Part shown: one piece after another, positions 59,013-64,000 of the stretch
Position numbering within the stretch: position 1 is the stretch's first letter
Layout of the letters: the number at the start of each line of letters is the position of its first letter
Assembly (NCBI GenBank): GCA_907163375.1
Contig: CAJQUW010004454.1
Span: 186,001-250,000 of the forward strand
Direction: 5' to 3'
Source: Prostheceraeus crozeri
Taxonomy: Eukaryota > Platyhelminthes > Polycladida > Euryleptidae
DNA: 64,000 nucleotides
The notes under the pieces: generated by a model
Told to the model about the DNA's origin: nothing
Seen by the model: the letters and a program-made list of their open reading frames with translations, nothing else
Database searches by the model: none
Program-made: the position numbers and the translations under genes

Positions 59013-59366
59013 GATTCAAGCAGCACGGGAACCAACGTAACAGCAATTCCTCGAGTGATGCGGGTCGTCAGCGAAATCGAGCTGGAACCGGGAGAAGTCT
59101 TGGACGAGAATACGGTGATGTATGTGCCACTCCCTGTTGTCGTCCAGCGCAGCAATGGATCCATCCCAAATCAGACGTCAAAGACTCCTCGGCGTCCTGT
59201 GTCGGTTGTGATATCACCGGGCCAAGAAGCTCATTTAAATTCTTCCAAATCGCGACTTTCCAATTCAGCGTCAGGAATTGACCGCATTCGACGTTCCAGC
59301 CAGGATTCGGGCCATCGTATACTTTCCATGGAATCTGTTTTTGAAATGGAGCCACTTCACGAATGA
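59013..59366 (+). CDS. Ig-ITIM receptor exon 5: end of tail, second ITIM-like site
   Basis: Terminal coding exon after acceptor CTTCATTTTCAG, phase 0, matching the end of exon 4. It encodes residues 360-476 and the TGA stop at 59364-59366. Y396 in VMYVPL fits the ITIM consensus [SIVL]xYxx[IVL], 100 residues after the first site. The acidic stretch SEIELEPGEVLDEN precedes it. The remainder is Ser/Arg-rich (RIRRSSQDSG near 450-459) and ends in ESVFEMEPLHE. No enzymatic domain is present, so the tail probably acts by recruiting partners. The preceding intron is about 28 kb, so an unrecognised exon within it cannot be excluded. Confidence 0.75.
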   Translation, partial: DSSSTGTNVTAIPRVMRVVSEIELEPGEVLDENTVMYVPLPVVVQRSNGSIPNQTSKTPRRPVSVVISPGQEAHLNSSKSRLSNSASGIDRIRRSSQDSGHRILSMESVFEMEPLHE

Positions 59367-60460
59367 CTTTGCGCTAAGCCTGTCCATAGGTTCAAGCTAG
59401 CTTTCGGTCATTTCTTCGCGTAATCCTTCTTTGCAAAGAAAGATGCGATGGAATTCAAGTTCAAAGAGCTAATGAAATAACGATGGAAAATGCAACAACT
59501 TGAAACAGATCCACTGAAGATCTGTAGTGAAGCTGGAAAAGACATCTTACTACTATATTACCAGATAAAGTAGTAACTTTGTAATTATTTACAACTTGAA
59601 GTAGACGAAAATCTTCATGTAAATGAACTTGTAGAATGAGATCATGAGGAGTTTCCTCTCAGACATAATCTTCGGCCTTTCACACTTTTCATCATCATAG
59701 CAAGTGTTTTGATATAATATAGTCATTTTTATATGAATATGACTTCTCTGAGGGACACTGTGCGTTCATCGCTATCTCACAGGAACTGTTTGTGGCTTCA
59801 AGTTATGCTACGTAACAGTTATGCTTTTTCCTACATTGTTTGCGCGTGATTGAGCGTGGCACAATGGGCATAACGCACGCTTATCGAATAGACGGAAAAT
59901 TAGTAGTAGGGAAAAGTGGGTGCGGAGAGCTATCAATGATGTTAATTACACATAGATAATTCTAGTAGGGTTTGTTAAATCAGCTTTTACAACGTTTCAG
60001 GAACTTCATTTCTAGGAAAACATGGCAGTATGTACATCATGGTCATGTAAAGAAAACCAGTGGTAAAGAATTGGAAGAACTATGTATTAAAAACGCAAAT
60101 GCGAAGTCTTATCCTTAGTCACGATGCCTAACAGTGTAACCTTCCAGAATTCTCTTGAAGGCCTATATAACGAGATGCAATTCACGAGAGACATAGTAGG
60201 CCTACAGCAGACAAAAACATTCAAATTCTAATTAGCATGTTAACATGCCACGACTTAATCACTAGCTTTAGGTAGGCTATGTTAATCGTAGTGATGCAAC
60301 AGGCCTACTCCTACATTACAATTCAATCAACACAACATTGGCTCATTATTTGGCATAGGCCTACCACATATTCAAATAGAACAAATGTGAAAGTTAAGAA
60401 TGAATAAATAATTAAACGGAAGTAACCTTCATGACCAATAAAATAAAAAGTTCCAGAGCC
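59367..60460 (+). other. Presumed 3' UTR and downstream flank of the receptor gene
   Basis: No AATAAA is seen close to the stop codon. The first canonical plus-strand signals noticed are near 60404 (GAATAAATAA) and 60436 (CCAATAAAATAAA), so the 3' UTR may be about 1.0 kb, unless a non-canonical signal is used. Confidence 0.35.
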
Positions 60461-61028
60461 TGCTGAAACCCAACCCCCTACCCCTTTTATTTTATATTGG
60501 ATATTTTGGCGAATCTCGTGACCCAACAAATTTCGTCCGAAATAGACGGAAATCCGTCTATAGACGGAAAATTACGCTCACTGGCGCAGCATGTCACCTA
60601 GTGTATTCACATTGCCTACTACAGTAGATGTATTTATCGAAACCATGCTCTTTATCAATTCTCGGACGAATTCAACTGATTCGAGCGCAACGTCAATTTT
60701 TCGGGCATCTCAGCCCACACGTAGACTGGCAGTAATTTATGTCGACCACAACATTAACTTCACTCTCCGAATCTAGAATACTATCTGAAGAAAATGTGAC
60801 TATGAAATTGATTTCTATGCGCTAGCCATTTCGGCTATCATATTTCTTTTGGTGCGATATTTGGAGGATGAATTGTGTTCGGAAGCAACACATTTGAGGA
60901 GCACATAGCAAAACCGATCAAATAAAGATGAATACCTTGAATTCCATTTATGCGCAAATTTCGAATGGTTTTCACAAGAAAATTTCCACAAGTACCGAAG
61001 CAAGAACAGTTCATTTGAGATCAAAGCA
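60461..61028. other. Space between two convergent genes
   Basis: Nothing recognised, apart from a short GACGGAAAT-type palindromic stretch at about 60545-60580. Confidence 0.4.
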
Positions 61029-61036
61029 TTTATTCA
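61029..61036 (-). terminator. Polyadenylation signal overlapping the stop codon
   Basis: On the minus strand the sequence reads TGAATAAA: the last base of the TGA stop is the first base of AATAAA. If used, the 3' UTR would be only about 20-35 nucleotides long. Confidence 0.6.
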
Positions 61037-61334
61037 GCCACGTACAAGAGTGATAAGATGTTGACAATGTCCCAACATTCTCTGTATGAGTTGCGGATCA
61101 GCACTGGGACCGCCGGAGCTCAGAGGACGGGCACTTCCAGGCGTCGACGACCGCCGGCCTTCAGTCTGCTGTTGAGCATTGGCAGTTGCCCTGCGCAGTT
61201 TCTCCTCAGCCGGAGCGCCCAGATCAGTGAAATCGCGACGCAGACGCGGCTGCTTCAATGTGAGAGAGCGGAGAGCGGACAATGCAGCTTCCTGCACACC
61301 GAGCTGACTATCATGACATCCAGATTCAAGGAGG
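61034..61334 (-). CDS. Terminal exon of an armadillo/HEAT-like protein
   Basis: Minus-strand last exon after acceptor ATGTTCCGTTGCAG at 61335-61336. It is markedly more GC-rich than its surroundings, as expected of coding sequence. It encodes about 100 residues. The first helix pair, LLESGCHDSQLGVQEAALSA then LRSLTLKQPRL, has the spacing of an armadillo/HEAT repeat. A low-complexity linker follows (QQQTEGRRSSTPGSARPLSS) and then a final helix (DPQLIQRMLGHCQHLITLVRG). The stop codon TGA (61036-61034) overlaps the AATAAA signal (61034-61029). Upstream exons must lie beyond 61335; I could not place them. The family is not identified. Confidence 0.65.
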
Positions 61335-61336
61335 CT

Positions 61337-61894
61337 GCAACGGAACATGGGAACAAATGATAATTGGAATAGATGAGATTCCTCATCAAACTTGCACCCA
61401 TAGAGGAGATATATTATGTAGAGAAGTAACTCCGCATTTATTAAATCCCCAATGTGCATCCACTGTCGAATTTTTTAAATGATCTCGAGGGGATGTAGTT
61501 CGTAATTGTAACCAAATGTGAGATATGCAAATTTCTGCAGTTTTGTAGAAATTACAACGGAATTGAGTGATCATGATTGCAATGCAGAAGGAATGATGGC
61601 ATTTCACAGTTCTCTTTGTCATGACAGCCTTGGAGATTTAATGTTTGTTAAATTAGCAATTCGATGGGTTCCCATTACTTTCATGCTCAACCTCAAGAGT
61701 ATTTTCTTAAGCATGATCATATCACATGCAACCTGCCACTGGCAGAGCAAAATCACATAATCAAAGACACACATCATGATTTCAATTGACTTTAAAAGAT
61801 TTTAAACATGATTTTGGAATTAATTTATCTGTGTTTGTGCGTAGAAACACTGGAAAATATTGTTTTTTTAAAATTTTTTACAGGATTTTCACCC
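61337..61894. other. Presumed last intron of the minus-strand gene
   Basis: No further exon recognised. Confidence 0.35.
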
Positions 61895-62150
61895 CTAAAT
61901 CAGGTGTGAGTCATGGACGAAGCTAGAGGTTACTCAATGAAAAAGTGATAAGCAGCATTATTTCAAATAAATAAAAGCAAAATAACAGATCTTCTAACCT
62001 GATAAAGTCTTCCTACCAAAAACCTGTTCGCACGCCTCTTCAAAGCGTGAAGATAATATTGGTCAGGACAAGCTGTGCGTGCAAACAAGAAAATCTTTTC
62101 GAGCGACTCAGAGTGAGTGCGCGTTCTAAGCTCGCATGATAGCATGTGAG
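61895..62150 (-). mobile_element. LINE 3' fragment, same family as 9430-10300
   Basis: The minus strand carries the C-terminal end of a non-LTR RT protein (RTHSESLEKIFLFARTA, CPDQYYLHALKRRANRFL) and the same 3' tail. GAGCTTAGAA, GAGTCGCTCGAA, AAGAGGCGT and GATCTGTTATTTT blocks align with 10010-10260. The reading frame is open here but heavily 5'-truncated. Confidence 0.75.
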
Positions 62151-62669
62151 TGTATTACCTCTGCGTGTGGTTCTGGATAATATTTTAGGCTTGGGAACCC
62201 ATTTATTATCTGTAAAAGACTGAGTGAAGCAATTTCAACTTATAAGAAAAATAGCTGTTGTATTGATTGTACTGCATTTTAGTGTATTACTTGCAATTTC
62301 GTGTTTGACATAGACGGATTACATGTCGTGTTCGTATCCTGCTTCAACTGAAGAACTTTATTTGTTTTGAGTAAACTTCGACGACTGCAGAACTCAAGTG
62401 CTGATCTCTGCATCAGAATTTGACCTTTTCATCATTTCTGCCATCATTACATTACAATCGTGAAGCAATACAACTGCAGTAGGAGAGTTCTGAAACCTTG
62501 GATCAGTGACAGAGAAGATTGAGAATTAGAAATCTTCGCGAAAGACACTCCTAGTTGGTAGGGTCTCCTGATTTCCAACTGGTCTACATGTGAAGACTAA
62601 GTTGCTTTCCTTCTATCAGAATTGTGTTATAAAAAATTAGTCAGCATCTGTCGGTGCGGGAGGTTCTTC
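62151..62669. other. Non-coding DNA, nothing recognised
   Basis: No supported feature. Confidence 0.4.
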
Positions 62670-63360
62670 ACAGTCATGTTTCAAAAAGAAAAACGGTCTC
62701 TTCCTTTGTTTCGATACGTAGTGTTTATTTGATAAAGACAATAAAATCAAGGGTCCACCCTTGACACTGACCACAGGACGAGGGTCCACCCTTGACACTG
62801 ACCACAGGACGAGGGTCCACCCTTGACACTGACCACAGGACGAGGGTCAACCCTTGACACTGACCACAGGACGAGGGTCCACCCTTGACACTGACCACAG
62901 GACGAGGGTCAACCCTTGACACTGACCACAGGACGAGGGTCCACCCTTGACACTGACCACAGGACGAGGGTCCACCCTTGACACTGACCACAGGACGAGG
63001 GTCCACCCTTGACACTGACCACAGGACGAGGGTCCACCCTTGACACTGACCACAGGACGAGGGTCCACCCTTGACACTGACCACAGGACGAGGGTCCACC
63101 CTTGACACTGACCACAGGACGAGGGTCCACCCTTGACACTGACCACAGGACGAGGGTCCACCCTTGACACTGTCCACAGGACGGGTCCACCCTTGACACT
63201 GACCACAGGACGGGTCCACCCTTGACACTGACCACAGGACGGGTCCACCCTTGACACTGTCCACAGGACGAAACGCGTCGGGATTTTATTGTCTTTATCA
63301 AATATACACTACGTGTCGAAACAAAGGGAGAGACCGTTTTTCTTTTTGAAACATGACTGT
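62670..63360. mobile_element. Composite element: about 80-bp inverted ends around a minisatellite
   Basis: ACAGTCATGTTTCAAAAAGA at the left is mirrored by TCTTTTTGAAACATGACTGT at the right. Pairing continues through CGGTCTCT, TTTGTTTCGA, TAGTGT and TTTGATAAAGACAATAAAAT for about 80 bp (62670-62748 against 63283-63360). The entire interior is a 31-bp tandem array. There is no transposase and no clear target duplication. Confidence 0.85.
62749..63272 (-). repeat. 31-bp minisatellite, about 17 units
   Basis: Unit GACCACAGGACGAGGGTCCA followed by CCCTTGACACT. Two units read GGGTCAACCC. The last three or four, nearest the right end, lack three bases (GGACGGGTCC, 28 bp). Long minus-strand frames across it (QCQGWT-type repeats) are by-products. 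Confidence 0.95.
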
Positions 63361-63641
63361 ATAAGAAATTGCTTTGAGGACTAATTTAGAATAAGGAAAA
63401 GAAGTATGTTGGAGTGTCATTGAATGCAAACCAAGAACTTTCACTGCGATGCTAACTGCGCATCTAACTGTAGGAAGAGCGTGGGTGGGGCAGAGTGAAG
63501 GAGAAATGTCTTGAGGAAACGGTGAATTCGAGCTGTACTAATATTCTAAGCTGTACAAGCAGATCAAGATGCTCTACCCCGATCATCATCCACTTTGATT
63601 TGCACATCAAAGAGAAAGTACAAGAATGAATTTGTCGTCAC
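63361..63641. other. Non-coding DNA
   Basis: Nothing recognised. Confidence 0.4.
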
Positions 63642-63739
63642 TTAGAGATCCTCAATACTGCAAGCAGGAATGTCTAGAGATATCAATGATTCCTGAGGCT
63701 GATCAGGCATCTTCTCATTTTCTATAGATAACTCGACTT
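63642..63739 (-). CDS. Possible last coding exon of an unknown minus-strand gene
   Basis: A good acceptor on the minus strand (TTTTTTCATCTTTGCAG) precedes a short acidic frame, EVELSIENEKMPDQPQESLI then SLDIPACSIEDL and a TAA stop. No family is recognisable from 32 residues, no polyadenylation signal was found close by, and upstream exons would lie outside the window. Confidence 0.3.
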
Positions 63740-63833
63740 CTGCAAAGATGAAAAAATGACAAAAATAAGGAAAATGTCGCTGGACTTCTTCAGTCAATCT
63801 TTCAATATCAAACGACTTCACACAAAATGACAT

Positions 63834-63850
63834 CGCCCCCGGGTGGGCTC

Positions 63851-63905
<55 letters not shown>

Positions 63906-63907
63906 GC
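63834..63907 (-). tRNA. tRNA-Asn(GTT)
   Basis: A complete 74-nucleotide cloverleaf on the minus strand. Acceptor GCCTCCG pairs with CGGGGGC (one G-T pair). The D arm is GCGCAATCGGTTAGCGC. The anticodon stem TTCGG/CCGAA encloses loop CTGTTAA with anticodon GTT. T arm GGTGG-TTCGAGC-CCACC. A and B boxes are consensus, no intron is present, and a TTTT terminator lies about 7 bases downstream (plus-strand AAAA at 63824-63827). It appears functional. Confidence 0.95.
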
Positions 63908-64000
63908 TACAACCACATTGCTCTGATAATTTGCAGTTTACTCATCTACGTCAGTATATGATTGATTTACGATCGAATTTCAAATGCACCGACGAACTTG

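Noticed and set aside
61963-62145. Exon of the minus-strand armadillo-like gene, with a GTTAGA donor
   Set aside because: The residues match the LINE C terminus at about 10010-10160, so it is a retroelement fragment.
62725-63301. Long minus-strand frames with a repeated QCQGWT motif
   Set aside because: They arise from the 31-bp minisatellite, are open in all three frames, and lack splice sites or promoter.
1-64000. Enrichment of AGGCCT, often as TAGGCCTA
   Set aside because: A rough count of about 16 is perhaps twice the expectation for this base composition. Too weak to interpret, and not a reliable guide to species.
1-64000. LTR, retrovirus-like, Polinton-like or toxin remains
   Set aside because: None were recognised on either strand. 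The retroelements seen are LINEs and one Penelope-like element.

Overview
The window is metazoan nuclear DNA: AT-rich, spliced, with long repeat-filled introns, a eukaryotic tRNA-Asn gene, LINE and Penelope-like retroelement remains, tRNA-derived repeats, MITEs and many minisatellites. Nothing looks bacterial, and I saw no CRISPR array, operon or LTR/virus-derived element. The host is probably a marine invertebrate. The species cannot be named from sequence alone.

The main content is one plus-strand gene that I reconstruct from splice sites and matching reading phases, spanning about 51 kb (8126-59366) in five coding exons. It encodes a predicted 476-residue type I membrane receptor: signal peptide, one cysteine-rich Ig-like domain, Pro/Thr-rich stalk, one transmembrane helix and a cytoplasmic tail of about 220 residues. 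The tail has two tyrosines that fit the ITIM consensus (LTYQSL, VMYVPL), a YxxM site, a YxxP site, PxxP stretches and an RxxSxP site. This is the layout of an inhibitory immune-type receptor, and I do not recognise the protein as a described family. It is the best candidate here for an undescribed system.

Layout. 1-8 kb: 5' flank with a hairpin, a broken Penelope-like element (about 1900-4850) split by a 721-bp palindromic MITE, a tRNA-derived SINE fragment and the first copy of a dispersed repeat called R1. 8.1-8.7 kb: exon 1. Intron 1 (9 kb): LINE 3' fragment, tRNA-like repeats, a tandem pair of tRNA-Thr-like units, R1. 17.7 kb: exon 2. Intron 2: a 0.9-kb CT-rich tract, a 100-bp tandem repeat, R1, and a second tRNA-Thr-like pair split by an 875-bp hAT-type element. 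25.1 kb: exon 3 (transmembrane). Intron 3: a 1.9-kb minisatellite, a 54-bp perfect palindrome and a 5'-truncated antisense LINE. 30.8 kb: exon 4. Intron 4 (28 kb): two opposite copies of a MITE with 8-bp target duplications, a GCGAC-rich inverted repeat, several minisatellites, an 0.8-0.9 kb inverted-repeat pair, a second copy of the palindromic MITE, nested inverted repeats and R1. 59.0 kb: exon 5 and 3' UTR.

59.4-64 kb: a convergent minus-strand gene ends at 61034 with a GC-rich terminal exon of armadillo/HEAT-like character, and its polyadenylation signal overlaps the stop codon. Beyond it are a LINE fragment, a composite element with about 80-bp inverted ends around a 31-bp minisatellite, a possible last exon of another minus-strand gene, and a complete tRNA-Asn(GTT).
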